Shown one piece after another: positions 43,870-55,844 of a stretch of DNA of 64,000 bases. The notes beneath the pieces were generated by a model. The model saw only the letters and a program-made list of their open reading frames with translations. It was not told the DNA's origin and ran no database searches. Position 1 is the stretch's first letter. Each line of letters begins with the position of its first letter. Origin of the DNA: Calamus simplicifolius (Eukaryota; Streptophyta; Magnoliopsida; Arecales; Arecaceae); assembly GCA_900491605.1 (NCBI GenBank), contig UESW01000130.1, forward strand, positions 16,267-80,266, written 5' to 3'. The position numbers and the translations under genes are program-made.

Positions 43870-46800
43870 GTATCTAATACCCATCTTTCATTTATGGTCA
43901 TAAAATTCTTTGATTCTGAAAGCTTTAGTAAATGGGTCAGCTAAGTTCTCCTTTCCATTAATCTTCTGAAGGTTAATGTCATTTCGCTCCATGATTTCTC
44001 GCACAAGATGATAACGACGTAGAATATGTTTGGTGCATTGATGGGACTTCGGCTCTTTGGCTTGAGCAATGGCTTCGATGTTGTCATAGTACACTGAAAT
44101 AAGACCATCCAAAGAAGGTGTCACTCCCAGTTCTCCCAGGAACTTTCACAATCATATAACTTCATTTGCTGCATCCGATGCCGCAATATATTTTGCTTCG
44201 CAAACGAAGTCTGTCATAGTGTGCTGCTTGGAATTTTTTTAGTAGATCGCTCCTCAATTTAGGGTAAAAACAAATCCTGACACACTCTTGCTATCATCCC
44301 TATTTGACTGAAAATTGGAGTCAGTATATCCCTTAAGTTTTAAGTCAGGTTCTCCATAAATTAGCCATTTATCCTTAGTATGTCGTAAATACTTAAGGAT
44401 AGTTTTTACTACTTTTCAATGAGCTTTACCTGGGTCAGACTGGTATCTGCTCACTACCCTTAGTGAATATGCCACGTTTGGTCTAGTACATATCATAGCG
44501 TATATGGTAGAACCAACTACCGAAGCATATGAAATCCTACTCATACGATCTCTTTCCTCAGGAGTTATCACACAATCCTTTTTGGAGAGAGAAATTTCAT
44601 GGCTTATTGGGAGATAGCCTTTCTTAGAATTCTTCATGCTGAACTGCTTCAACACAGTGTCTATGTACATAGATTGGGATAATACCAGAAGCCTCTTAGA
44701 TCTATCTCTATAGATCTTCATACAGGTATGCAAGAGGCTTCACCCAAGTCTTTCATAAAGAACTGAGATGATAACCAGACCTTTATTCTCTATAGTGCTG
44801 GGATGTCATTCTCAATTAAGAGAATGTCATCCACATACAATATAAGGATACAACCATAGAACCATTAGCCCATTTATAAATGCAAGGTTTTTCTCTGTTT
44901 CTAATAAAATCATACGTCTTAATACATTTATCAAAATGCATGTTCCAGCTTCGAGATGCTTGCTTCAATCCATAGATGGATCTTTGAAGCTTGCACACTT
45001 TTGACTCATCTATGGATATGAACCCTTTAGGTTGTATCATATATACCTTCTCTTCCGGCTCACCATTAAGGAAAGCTGTTCGGACATCCAATTGCCAAAT
45101 TTCATAATCAAAGTGTGCTGCTAAAGCAAGCATAATCCGAATGGATTTGAGCATTGCCATAGGAGAAAATGTCTCATCATAGTCTATACCATAACGTTGA
45201 CGATATCCCTTGGCAACCGGACGAGCTTTATAGGTATCTACCTGCCCATCTGCGCCTCTTTTTCTTTTGAAAATCCATTTGCATCCAATGGGTTTTATCC
45301 CCTCAGGTGGATCAACCAATGTCCATACATTATTGATCTTCAATACTCCATTTCGGATTTCATGGCTTCTAGCCATTTCTCAGAGTCAAACCTCCTCTGC
45401 ATTGCATCCATATAGGTGATCAGATTCTCATTATTCTCATCGAGTTCAATAGGATCGTCGTTCCGAATCATGAAACTATAGTATCTGTCCAGTTTACGTA
45501 GTATCCATCCAGTTTACGTAGTATCCTACTAGATCTCCTTAATGGTTCTTATATGGGCTCTGGGTTTGATCTAATCAAATCCGTTTCTATATTATCTCTT
45601 AAGTGTATTGGTTTTTCTTCTTGTTGAACTTCACTAAGTTCAATCTTAGTGGCTCCAGTTCCTTCACTAAGGAACTCCTTTTCTAAAAAGATAGCCCTAA
45701 GACCGACGAACAACTTTTGTTCTTCAGGCAAGTAAAAGTAATACCCCTTAGACTCTTTTGGATACCCTACAAATAGGCACCGATCAGACCTAAGTCCAAG
45801 CTTATCTATTTTCAAACATTTAACATAAGCCGGGCAACCCCAAACCCGAAGGTGTAAGAATATCGGCTTATGCCCAGTCCATATTTTATATGGTGTTTTG
45901 TTAACAGACTTACTTGGAATCCTATTTAAAAGATAACAAGTTAATTCTAAAGCATAACCCCAAAAGAAGATCGGCAGAGAAGCAAAGCCAATCATGGACC
46001 AAACCATGTCTAACAGGATTCAATTCCTTCTTTCAGACACTCTATTTAACTAAGGTATTCCTAGAGATGTTCATTGATAGAGAATCCCATTCTTCTTAAG
46101 ATATGTCAGAAACCCACTGGAAAGATATTCGCCATCTTGATCTATTCGAAGGGTTTTGATAAACTTTCCAGTTTATTTTTTTACTTCATTACGATATCGT
46201 TTGAACATTTCAAATGATTCAGATTTATGTCTCATCAAGAATATATAACAATACCTCGAAAGATTATCTATAAATGTAATGAAATAATTATACCCACCCC
46301 TGGCACTGACATTCATAGATCCGCATACATCGGTATGTATCAAACTTAGAATTTTATTGGCCCATTCACCTTTTTCACTAAAAGATGATTTGGTCATTTT
46401 AGCCAGAAGACAAGATTCACAGGTTGGTAATGATTCAAAATCATTAACCTCAAATAGACCTTCTTGTCTCAACCTATTTATCATGTTCTTATTAACATGA
46501 CCTAGCTAGTAGTGCTAAAGGTAAGCATTACTGATATCGTTTATCCTAGAATGTTTGCTAGATGTATACATTACACTAATAGGTTTGGATAGTATATATA
46601 TGCCATTACTCATATATCCATTCATCACAACAGAACCATTCATAATGATTTTACAAATGTCATTCTTTATTGATAGTTCATAATCAGACATGAACAATTG
46701 GCCTACAAAAATAACATTTAAAATGAAAATGGACAATAATGAAATTCATTTAAAATGATTGTACAAGACTCAAAAATAAGTTTGACGACTAGAACATGGC

Positions 46801-47150
46801 TTTCATTTCCTACATTTAAGAATCTCTCACTGTCCTCGAATCTTCTACTAACTTGAAGTCCCTGCAAAGAATTGCATATGTGAATTGAATTTACGGTATC
46901 CAATACCCAATTAGTAGTATCATAGATAGAGAAATTACAAGGTGTTATCATATAAATACCTTATTCAGTATTTCCTTACTGCTTCCTCTTCTTGGACCGG
47001 TTCGGATCAAGGATTGTAATATAAAGAGGATAGTTCCTCTTCCAATGACCCTACTTCTTGCAAAATAAGTACTTTGCCTTACTCTGATTAGCTTTAACCT
47101 TTTTAGCCTGATTGGTCCCAGCATTTTGCACCATCTTTCTTTTATTTATT
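43870..47150 (-). pseudogene. Copia pol (zinc knuckle, protease, integrase, RT, RNase H), decayed
   Basis: From about 47,080 downward: a knuckle relic GHWKRN with a lost Cys, then protease-like text WVLDTVNSIHICNS where DTG has become DTV. The pre-integrase and integrase stretch is at 46,484-45,550, with LIHTDVCGSMN, FITFIDNLSRYCYIFLM and SVNKTPYKIW. Reverse transcriptase at 45,376-44,816 has GCKWIFKRKRGADGQVDTYK, WQLDVRTAFLNGE and SIYGLKQASRSWN. RNase H and the C-terminus run to about 43,888 (EPKSHQCTKHILRRYHLVRE). Frames change repeatedly. Confidence 0.88.
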
Positions 47151-47194
47151 TTTTTCTTTCTTAAAGGGACGATGATCTCCCAAAGAACCTCCCA

Positions 47195-47811
47195 TTAAAT
47201 CACCACCCCTTTATTGAGCTTGTGATCTTTCTCATAAATATGCAGTAAACCAAGTAGATCATGATAGTTTACTGCAGGCTTATTCATTCTATAATAATCA
47301 AGAAAGTCGAGATATGAAGGGGGTAGGGAGTTCAGTATCGCATCTTTTCCAAATTGTTCATGCAAGAGACAATCGAGTTTGCACAAGCACTCAATCATCT
47401 TGATCATGTACAATACATGATCAGTGATCGAGGCTCCATCATGCATCCGCGCATTATAGATAGCACAAGAGGCCTTGTACCTCTAAACGTCGTCTGGTGT
47501 GCCGAAGGATTCCTTCAACTTTTGAGGATTTTCTCTGGCTGGGCTTCCTTAAATTTGCGACTGAACTCGTCATTCATTGCTACTAGCATTAAGCATCGGA
47601 TAGTGGTCCCATCAGAGATCCACTTCTAATAAGTATCCTTGACCGAACCCCAAGCATTAGGAGTAAGGACTTCAGGTGCTGGATCCGTTATCACATAAAT
47701 GATCCATTCATGCTCCAGGACAATCCTGAGCCTTCAATACCAGCTATCAAAGTTGGGACCCATAAGTTTTTCATTATCAAGCAATGAACGAAGCGACAAG
47801 TTGGTAGACAT
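47195..47811 (-). pseudogene. Copia gag, decayed
   Basis: The start at 47,811 reads MSTNLSLRSLLDNEKLMGPN. Then come MLVAMNDEFSRKF, SFGTPDDV, ITDHVLYMIKMIECLCKL and DAILNSLPPSYLDF. It is collinear with the gag at 59,397. At least three stops interrupt it, before RLRIVLEHE, before KWIS and before RYKASCAI. Confidence 0.85.
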
Positions 47812-49249
47812 TATCTGAAAGAAAACCAAAAACCTAGTATGATATATGAATTATTATCCTAAAGACATGGACTTTAGTCTAAAGGCCCTCCCACTATTTT
47901 ATTCAGACTGACAGCCTCTACCTTCAATCCGAGGAATTATTTTTAATTCCTTAGTGGGTACTAGAATCCAATAGACAATACATGAGCCCGACTTTAACCG
48001 GCTTATCGATGCACATCTAAAGGTAGGTTCTTTAACTGATTACTTCTTCAAGTAACTTTTAGTAATTAATTTTGTCTTAGGATGCACTTCAATCGGCCTT
48101 TGGGCCTCCTATTGAAGGTCCTGGTTAGGTCCAACCATTAACATGATAAAATTCAATGCTCTAACCAATGAATAGTCAAGCCCGACTTTGCCGGCCCACC
48201 TGACCACCGTTAAGAGAGTTACATTGAGCCATCATATTAGAATTGACAATTTCAATAGCCTAATGAACATTCAACCTTTGGGTCTGCCAATAATCACCCA
48301 ACTATTGAACCCATTACCATCCAATTAATGGGAGACTAAGACTTAGTTATCCCCATAACTTCATCTTTTTAAGGTCTTAATAATTTAGAGAATTTACTTT
48401 AACGTGTGACATATGAAAAAGAACACATGGACCATAATCAAGAATCCTCCCACTAACTTGTAAAAGGGTTCATGAACAATTTGTCCATGGGTACCTAAAT
48501 CAGTCATACTGATTCCCCTTAGGTTACATGGGCTAGCTCGAACAATGAGCTACCCAATCAATTTTTATCGACCATATTTTCCATGTATGTAAGATCATGG
48601 GATGGGTTTATCAGATTTGATTAGATTTGCTTAAAGACTTGGGCTCACCACTGAGCCACAAATCAGGTCCATTTAGATTTAGAGACTGATCAATCTAACT
48701 AATTAAAGTGATCTAAAGAGAATGTAACCTAACTCAACTTTTGATTAGATTTAAATTCTCCTTTTTAGTCCAATTAATTTAAACTTATGACTAACCCAAT
48801 TAAGGATCTAACTCAAGCTAACCAATGACCCTTAAAACTTATGCAAATAACTTAAGATCTTTAAATCACATTTCTAGATTTCTTCGTCATTTAAGATAAT
48901 TTAATTTCTCAATTAAATTCAATAAACTCTTAAATTGAAATGATTTCAATTTAACATGTGAAACAAATTTTATAAAAATTAAAATAGTTTATGATCATAC
49001 CATCCAAAAATAAGATTAAAATAATTTTAATCTACAATCTCTTCACTTTTCTTCTTCATGGGTCATGACACAAGTGGCACCCCTACACGCCATAGGAGAT
49101 CCCATTGAATGGAAAGAGAGGGTCTTTAAGCCCTACTTCTCTCCTATGATCGGACGGCCTGGTGAATCTATCCAATCCAAGTACTTTTGTGAGAAAAAAA
49201 CTCAAGATATCATATTAATATGCAACTATTATCATGTTATAAGAACCAT
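47812..49249 (-). other. Copia 5' leader with hairpin
   Basis: About 1.44 kb of untranslated leader between the primer site and gag, collinear with 57,784-59,396 in the related element. It contains the two-stage hairpin at 48,087-48,117 (arms cttcaat/attgaag, inner ggcc/ggcc on the plus strand). Phrases of the form agcccgactttgccggc occur near 47,987 and 48,180. Confidence 0.7.
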
Positions 49250-49261
49250 GCTCTGATACCA
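49250..49261 (-). promoter_or_regulatory. Primer-binding site (initiator Met tRNA type)
   Basis: The plus strand reads gctctgatacca, so the minus strand is TGGTATCAGAGC, one base inside the 5' LTR. Confidence 0.9.
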
Positions 49262-49262
49262 T

Positions 49263-51159
49263 TGTTGGTTAATCTTTTTATAGGCAACAGGTATGTATTT
49301 TAAAATTTTCTAAAATAAATACGCAATGAAAGCAATAACATATTGGATCTAATCCAATATCAGCCTATAACAGGATCAATATATAAAAATTATATATATA
49401 AAGGTATAAAAGAAAAGTACACAGATCAAATATATGTAAATACAAATAACATAGATCATATCTATATTTGTGGCCTAGTGTCTTAGATCATATCTAAGTC
49501 ACCAGTAACTATTGAATCTTTTACCTTTGGATGCTCAATGACTCTCACAGCAATAAAAGGCAATGGTAGGTACAACTTCTACAAGCCACATAAAGGTGTA
49601 TGGCCTTTACAGATGATCCACACCGGGATTCTGGTCCTGACCAGCCTCTTTAGAGTGCTAGCTCCTCTTTAAGGCTTCGATGACAAGATTTCTTCTTTTC
49701 AACACCAAGGTGCTCTTGGAGTTGTCTAAAAGATATGTAGGAAACTTTTTACCCCTGGCTTTATAGCCATAATTCCTTTCATCCTAAAAACTTCTTATCT
49801 CCTTTTCTTTTCCTTTTCCAACATTTTTTGGAAGATAAGAAAGGAACCCTTCATCTTTTTTTAGCAAAAAACCGAAAAAGATTGGAAGTTAAGGAAGAAA
49901 CCCTTCATCTTCTTTTTTATTTAAAAACAAAAAAAGTTAGAAGATAAGGAATGAGGGATAATTAGGGAGAGGTCATTAACATCCATTTTAAATTCAAACT
50001 TAAAATTTTGAATTCAAAATTCAAACTTCAAACTTGAAATTAAAATCAGTTTGAAATTCAAATTCATAATTTGAATTTAAATGGGTAAGGATGTTAACAT
50101 TAGGCTTACCTAAATTTGAGCCCAAACCAAATCCTATTTGATTTGACCCAGATATTCATAGCTCAATCAAATTGTGCTAGCCAACAATCGTATTACCAAT
50201 TTAATCCTCTAATTAATTTATTAACATTTAGTTTCTCAATCATCCAGTCAGATGGAATCCCCTATGGTGTGTGACCTCATAGGTTCGAACACTAAGCCGG
50301 TAGTATTGGAACCTTTCAATACTAATTAAAGTGGCCATTTAGTAATGACACATGACATCCATATAGGCTGAAGGTTGCAGAGCAACAATCAAGAACCTTT
50401 GGCATATGGTTATCATATAATTCATCCCTTTGACCCTCAATGCTTAAGATGACTTAGGGTTTAACTGCCAATCCTTAATCAGCTCATCCATAAAGTGTCT
50501 CAATCTTCACAAGTCCTGTAACTTCTCACAATGACTACCCTGGCCATGGTTTTGCTAAATTGAAGCACAGTGAGATATTTACTTCAAACTATTTGGAGGG
50601 ATCAATCCCATCTTGATTTACTCACTGCTCATAAGTACTTTACTGCACCCAGAAACCTTCTGTCATAGGATTAAAAATTCAGATAGTTCGACACTAAAGT
50701 ACAGTAGGTTGCTTGCAAGTTACCATGGTGATCTCAGGTCAGAGGGACACTTATATCCATATCCCTTTATGAACACTTCTTGCAGAACAATGTTTTGCAG
50801 ATTGGTCACGTTCAGTGAGATGTCATACACCTTACCTGCATGTCATACTCATGTCACCACACTCCTTGGTAAAGAGGACAACCAACCCATATGACATACA
50901 ATGACCTTTACTTGATACATAGTTGTCCTATAACTATATATCATTTGGTCGTGACTATTTTAAGAACTACTCAATAAACCCTCTCTTTATTGAATCAATT
51001 ATGGTTCTAAGGACTCCATCACAAAGGAGTTTATTTCAGAAAGATGCAATGTGATGAACCACCAAATAAATATTTTATTAATTAATAATTCATATATATT
51101 TACAACTTGTACAATCATCTATATGTTAGTTGATTGGCTTTAGGACACAATTCCCAACA
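49263..51159 (-). repeat. 5' LTR of the minus-strand copia (right)
   Basis: 1,897 bp, plus-strand ends tgttggttaatc and ttcccaaca. A minus-strand TATAAA-like sequence lies near 49,760 (complement of ggctttatagcc). Confidence 0.9.
49976..50097. repeat. 122-bp AT-rich palindrome, second LTR copy
   Basis: Same arms and length as 42,651-42,772. Confidence 0.85.
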
Positions 51160-51164
51160 CTAAC
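51160..51164. repeat. Target-site duplication CTAAC (right)
   Basis: Matches 41,997-42,001. Confidence 0.9.
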
Positions 51165-52052
51165 TATCCTATGGGGAGGTGCAGTCTCATCAATAAAACA
51201 AGTTGGTTCCAAGATAACCAGATCTAAGAAGCTATGTAAGCCCACGTAGCACCCTACTGATGGATACCTCTCCTCATATCCTGCCGGATCAAGCCAAAGA
51301 AAGAGATGCGACAAGGACCAGTACCATCATCCCAAGGTAGTGATCCAAAATCTGCCATAAATGTCTTGCTCTGATGCAAGTGAAGATAGCATGGTCAACA
51401 GTCTCCTTCTTTAAACCGCATAAAGGGCACATAGGCTGGATGGTCATGCCCCTCACAGAGAGCAGGGAGCATATTGGAAGACAGTCCAATACAAGCTTCC
51501 AAATGAAGATCTGAACCCTAGGGTGAATGTGAAGCTACTAGATCCATGTCGCATCCATCGTTTGCAGGGGTTGTGGCCTATAAATTTTTATGAGGTCCCT
51601 GATAGAAGCACGAGAATATAGGATCTCTTCATAATCTGGTGTCAGAGGTGTGATCCGAAATGAGAGGAATAGTAAGGATGTGACGATAGAGCTCCTCATC
51701 GAAGAAACAAGACACCAAGGAGTGATACCACGCAGAGTGGTCCTGAGTAATTAAATCAGTAAATCTCATTATATTAGGAATGTCTGTGCTAACAAAGGTA
51801 GGCCACCGGAATAGGGGAGGTCTGCAATCCATGTATCCTGAACAACATCAACTGAGAATCTATCACCAATCATCCACGATATATTGTTCAAGATGGTTGA
51901 AGCGTGCCCACAAATCTCTTTCCAAAAAAGGAATGTCCATGGGTAGGCTGAGAATATGTGGAAGAAGTCCAGTCTCTGTATTTGGCATGCATGAAAGAGT
52001 TCCACATACTATGCGAATCAAGCAAAAACTACGTAGCATGCCTAGCAGTCAA
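51165..52052 (-). pseudogene. LINE ORF2 relic: end of RT and Cys/His finger
   Basis: Minus-strand text includes MCPLCGLKKETVDHAIFTCI (about 51,390-51,450), FWKEICGHASTILNNISWMI and GDRFSVDVVQDTWIADL (about 51,820-51,900). These are collinear with the same part of the LINE at 11,395-12,060. Multiple frame breaks. Confidence 0.82.
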
Positions 52053-52059
52053 TTCATGT

Positions 52060-53895
52060 AGTATTGATGAGTCTTTAGCATCAAGTTCTGAAAAGATAGA
52101 TGATGAGGAAGATATAAATTTGCTTGAAAGAGATATTAAAAAATTGAATATAGATGTATCTTCAGATCATGAACTAGAAGCTAAAGATGATGATTCACCT
52201 AAGGATGATGTTATTGATACTACTTGTAATGATGTAGATCTACCTAGAGATTGAAGATATGCTTATGGTCATCCAAAAGAATTAATCATAGGTGATCCAT
52301 CTCAAGGTGTAAGGATTAGATCATCAATGAGAAATATCAATAATCATCTTGCATTTGTATCTCATATAGAACCTAAAAACTATCGAGGAAGTCGAAAAAG
52401 ATAGTAATTGAATGTTAGCTATGCAAGAGGAATTAAATCAATTTACTAGGAACAAAGTATAGACCCTAGTAGATAGACCCAAAGACCATCCTATTATAGG
52501 ATCTAAATGGATGTTTAGAAATAAATTAGATGAAAATGACATTGTTATTAGAAATAAAGCTAGATTAGTTGCAAAAGGATTAATCAAGAAGAAGGAATTA
52601 ATTTTGATGAAACTTTTGCACTTGTTGCTAGATTAGAGGCAATTAGATTGTTATTTGCATTTGCATGTCATATGAACATTAACTTATTTCAAATGGATGT
52701 GAAAAGTGCATTTCTAAATGGATTTATAAATAAGAAAGTTTTTATTGAACAACCACATGGTTTTGAAGATCATAAATTTTTAAATCATATTTTTAAATTA
52801 CACAAAGCACTTTATGATTTAAAACAAGCATCTAGAGCTTGGTATGATAGGCTAAGTAAGTTTCTAATTGAAAATAATTTTTCTAGAGGAAATGTTGATA
52901 AAACCCTATTTTTGAAAAGGAAAGATAAAGACTTATTGGTAGTACAAATCTATGTAGATGATATAGTATTCGGTGCTACTAACGATCTTCTATGTCAAGA
53001 ATTTGCAAAGTTAATACAGGGTGAATTTGAGATGAGCATGATGGGAGAACTTAACTTCTTTCTTGAACTACAAATCAGACAAGAAGAGAGAGGATTTTCA
53101 TCAACCAGACAAAATACACAAAAGAAATTCTCAAGAAGTTTGGAATGGAATCAGTTAAACCCCTTGAAACACCTATGAGTCCGTCATGTAAACTGGATAA
53201 AGATGAAGATGGTAAGCAAGTTGATCAAAAGTATTACAGAGGTATGATCCGTTCACTACTTTACTTAACAGCAAGTAGACCTGATATTATGTTTGTTGTT
53301 TGCTTATATACTAGATATCAGTCTGAACCTAAAGAATCTCACTTAATTGTTGTAAAAGAATTCTAAGATATTTAAATAGAACTAAAAATGTAGGATTATG
53401 GTATTCTAGAGACTCAACATTAAATTTAGTTGCATATTCTGATTCTGATTATGCTGGTTGTAAATTAGATAGAAAAAGTACAAGTGGTGCATGCTAATTT
53501 TTTGGTAGTAACTTAATCTCTTGGTTTAGCAAAAAGTAAAATTCGATTGCATTATCAACTGCTGAAGCTGAATATGTTGCAGCTGGAAGTTGCTGTGCTC
53601 AAATCCTTTGGATTAAGTGACAACTTGAAGATTATGGTATAATACTTGATAAAACACCAATTAGATGTGATAATACTAGTATAATAAATTTAATTATGAA
53701 TCCTATTCAACATTCAAGAACTAAACACATTGAAATAAGATATCATTTCATTAGAGAATATGTAGCTAATAATGATTTGTCTTGATTATGTTTGTACTGA
53801 TGAACAATTAGCAGACATATTTACAAAACCCCTAAGTGAAGAAAGATTTTGTTATCTTAGGGGAGAAATAAGAGTCTGTGACCCATCGGAATAAT
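52060..53895 (+). pseudogene. SIRE-type copia pol: reverse transcriptase and RNase H, broken
   Basis: An acidic stretch (IDDEEDINLLERDIKKLNID) is followed by RIRSSMRNINNHLAFVSHIE, GSKWMFRNKLDENDIVIRNK and the RT core FQMDVKSAFLNGFINKKVFI, LYDLKQASRAWYDRL, VQIYVDDIVFGATND and EFEMSMMGELNFFL. RNase H has AYSDSDYAGCKLDRKSTSG, ALSTAEAEYVAAGSCCAQ and SRTKHIEIRYHFIREYV; the end is EQLADIFTKPLSEERF. There are stops near 52,253, 52,405 and 53,496, and several frameshifts. YVDD and the phrase MMGELNFFL place it with SIRE elements rather than with the family at 55,845. Confidence 0.87.
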
Positions 53896-54367
53896 TTTGA
53901 ATCTCCTAGGAATGTCTATCTAGAATTCAATCAACTTCTTGAAAATTCTTTTTTGATTCTAAGGAAAACCTATCTAGATATTTGAGCCTCTTAATTCACC
54001 ACATTTTAAGGAGATTTATCCAAAATTTATCGATTATATTGATAAGTTTCAGATCCTTTGAAACTTTCATTTTTTTTACTGAAACTGTCTTGGAGTCGAC
54101 ACCTCTGTTGGTGGAGTCGACAACTGTCTATGACCTCGAAGCCGACACCCGCCTTTGCAGAGCCGATTCTATTTCGGATGCTGACTATGTTAGCAACTTA
54201 GAGTCGATACCCAGCTTTGCAAGAGCCGACACCTTGTGGTCCCAGGTTGACTTTATTAGGGCAGAGTCGACACCTATTCGTTCCCAATCGACTCCAAACT
54301 CTTCCAAAACCTTCTCTACTTCTTCCAAATCCTAAAATCCTTCTAATTCATCCCTTCCTAGCTCTCA
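53896..54367 (+). other. Linker rich in GTCGAC/CCGACACC
   Basis: The segment between pol and the extra ORF repeats short phrases: gagtcgacacc, gagtcgacaac, agccgacaccc, gagtcgatacc, agccgacacc, gagtcgacacc. One frame reads through as Glu-Ser-Thr-Pro-like repeats (LESTP, VESTT, LESIP, AESTP). No domain was recognised. Confidence 0.6.
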
Positions 54368-55535
54368 ATGGCACCTAAGCGCCGTGGATCAGTATTTAGA
54401 GCACCGGTGACGACAGGAAAAAGGACAGTGAGGCATCCGGTGAGACAACCGTCGCCCAGTTCATCCTCTACATCATCGTCCTCTACTCTGAGCACCGTCC
54501 CTGGTCCATCCTCTCCCCAAGTGGATCTTCTAGCAGGAAGAGTGATTACAATGAGTAGAAAGATAGATTTCAGTTTCTTTGAAGCGGAGGGCTTCACTTT
54601 AGGAAGACAGCTTAAGAAGATGGGGTGGGAAAAAGGTATGTTCCCTAGATGTTCCCACTTATCCAGCGTTGGTAAAAGATTTCTATCACAATTTGTCTAG
54701 AGGAGATGGAGGCATTGTTAGTTATGTTAGAGGAACTAGAGTTCATTTAACTTCGGAGATTTTGGAAAACTTGTTGGAAATGCCAGTTATTGGACCTATT
54801 GCCAACTCTCACAGTGAGAGAGGTGAGGCATTGTCAAGAATACTTGGCAGAGATGTAGAAGAATTTGAAGAAGTTAGGGATAATCAGTTATCCCTGGAGC
54901 TGAGGCTTCTTCATAACATATGTAGTCAAATTTTATTTCCTAAAACTGGACGGTTTGAGTATGTGTTCGAGAGGAACATTGTGGTAATGGACTGTGTAGT
55001 GACTGGTCAACCAATAAACCTTCCTGGAATGATGATTTGGTATATGGCCGAGGCAGGCAGTAAGAAAAGATCAACACTACCCTATGGAATGATTTTGACT
55101 ATGGCCTTTCAGAGCCAAGGAGTGAATATATTGGACAATGAGCCTTTAAAAAGTCTTAGACATACAGATTATTATAATAAAGCTACTTTGCACCGTATGG
55201 GCTTTGTAAAGGTTAATGGAATTTGGGAAAGGAAAGGGAATCTGGATGATAGAGCAGCTGAGGTGGAGACTGCGGACCCTGGTCCATTAGTGGTAGGACC
55301 ATCATTTAGACATCCTTCGCCAGGTCCTAGCAGTTCTACACGACCAGCACCAGCTTCTGTCCCCACATCCTTTGATCATATATGCACTGGTTTTTTTGAA
55401 AGTCATTTGGAGCAGCTTAGAGAATTATTTATAAATTATGAAAATAAGATGAAGAATGAATTTGAGAATCAAATTATGGGAATCAGGCAGCTTTTTTACT
55501 CTTTGGAGGACAAGATCAGTGTGATAGAGTCATGA
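54368..55535 (+). pseudogene. Extra ORF after pol (plant transposon protein domain), one frameshift
   Basis: The start at 54,368 reads MAPKRRGSVFRAPVTTGKRT, followed by a Ser/Pro-rich stretch, then MSRKIDFSFFEAEGFTLG and RQLKKMGWEKGMF. A one-base frameshift near 54,640 moves to ALVKDFYHNLSRGDGGIVSY, VRGTRVHLTSEILENLLEMP, LPGMMIWYMAEAGSKKRS and LPYGMILTMAFQSQGVNIL. It ends in a Pro/Ser-rich stretch and a coiled coil (ENQIMGIRQLFYSLEDKIS). The central pattern resembles the putative plant transposon protein domain (PF20167), often found in retrotransposons. Its position is that of the env-like ORF of SIRE elements, but I see no signal peptide and no clear membrane segment, so envelope function is not supported. 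Apart from the frameshift it has stayed open for nearly 390 codons. Confidence 0.72.
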
Positions 55536-55756
55536 GCTCATCTTTAGTATCATTGAAGAATGATTTAAAGTTGATATTTGATAAGATCAAGGATATAGCA
55601 GGTGACTCTGACACCTATTCCAAATGCAATGCTGAGCTTCAGGAGAAAGTTTATGTTGCAGCTGCTTTGGTTGAGAGAATGTTGAATGATTTTATGAAAA
55701 TTCAAGAGAAAGGCATGGGACAAATTTTAGAAGAACTAAAGAAAATTTTGAGATAA
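55532..55756 (+). pseudogene. Coiled-coil tail overlapping the extra ORF
   Basis: Starts in an ATGA overlap with the stop of the preceding ORF and reads SSLVSLKNDLKLIFDKIKDI and LVERMLNDFMKIQEKGMGQI. It probably was the C-terminus of the same protein, separated by a second frameshift or new stop, but a separate small ORF cannot be excluded. Confidence 0.5.
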
Positions 55757-55839
55757 TTTAGTTTTCTCAATTTCAAGTTTTCTTTCATTTTTAGTTTGTA
55801 ACTAGGATTAATGATGTATTTTGACATTTTGTAAATGTT

Positions 55840-55844
55840 GTAAT
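55840..55844. repeat. Putative target-site duplication GTAAT (left copy only)
   Basis: The five bases before the 5' LTR. The right copy would lie beyond the window, so this cannot be confirmed here. Confidence 0.5.

Larger units (their letters stand above)
42002..51159 (-). mobile_element. Ty1/copia element, minus strand, complete but decayed
   Basis: 9,158 bp, with LTRs of 1.84 and 1.90 kb, an initiator-Met primer site, a 1.4-kb leader, gag, pol and a polypurine tract, flanked by CTAAC. The LTR starts (TGTTGGGAATTGTGTCCTAA), the leader and the protein text show that it belongs to the same family as the element at 55,845. LTRs differ at roughly one base in ten over the first 110 bp compared, so it is much older than that copy. 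Confidence 0.92.
41400..52052 (-). mobile_element. 5'-truncated L1-type LINE, split by a copia insertion
   Basis: The pieces at 41,400-42,001 and 51,160-52,052 join into one LINE 3' end related to the LINE at 10,541. It starts with a T run (poly-A tail, 41,400-41,410), followed by RNase H, a Cys/His finger and the end of reverse transcriptase. Similarity to the first LINE stops at cctagcagtcaa (52,052), the 5' truncation point. The total is about 1.5 kb without the insert. No target duplication was found. Confidence 0.85.
52053..55844 (+). mobile_element. SIRE-type Ty1/copia element, 3' half
   Basis: Pol from the region before reverse transcriptase to the end of RNase H is followed by a non-pol linker and an extra ORF, the layout of SIRE/Maximus copia elements that carry an ORF after pol. 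The left side is cut by the LINE. On the right the element is interrupted by the copia insertion at 55,845, so its polypurine tract and LTR are not in the window. Confidence 0.82.

Noticed and set aside
54368..55535. Retroviral-type envelope gene
   Set aside because: The position fits the env-like ORF of SIRE elements, but no signal peptide, clear membrane segment or envelope motif is visible; the text fits a plant transposon protein domain better.
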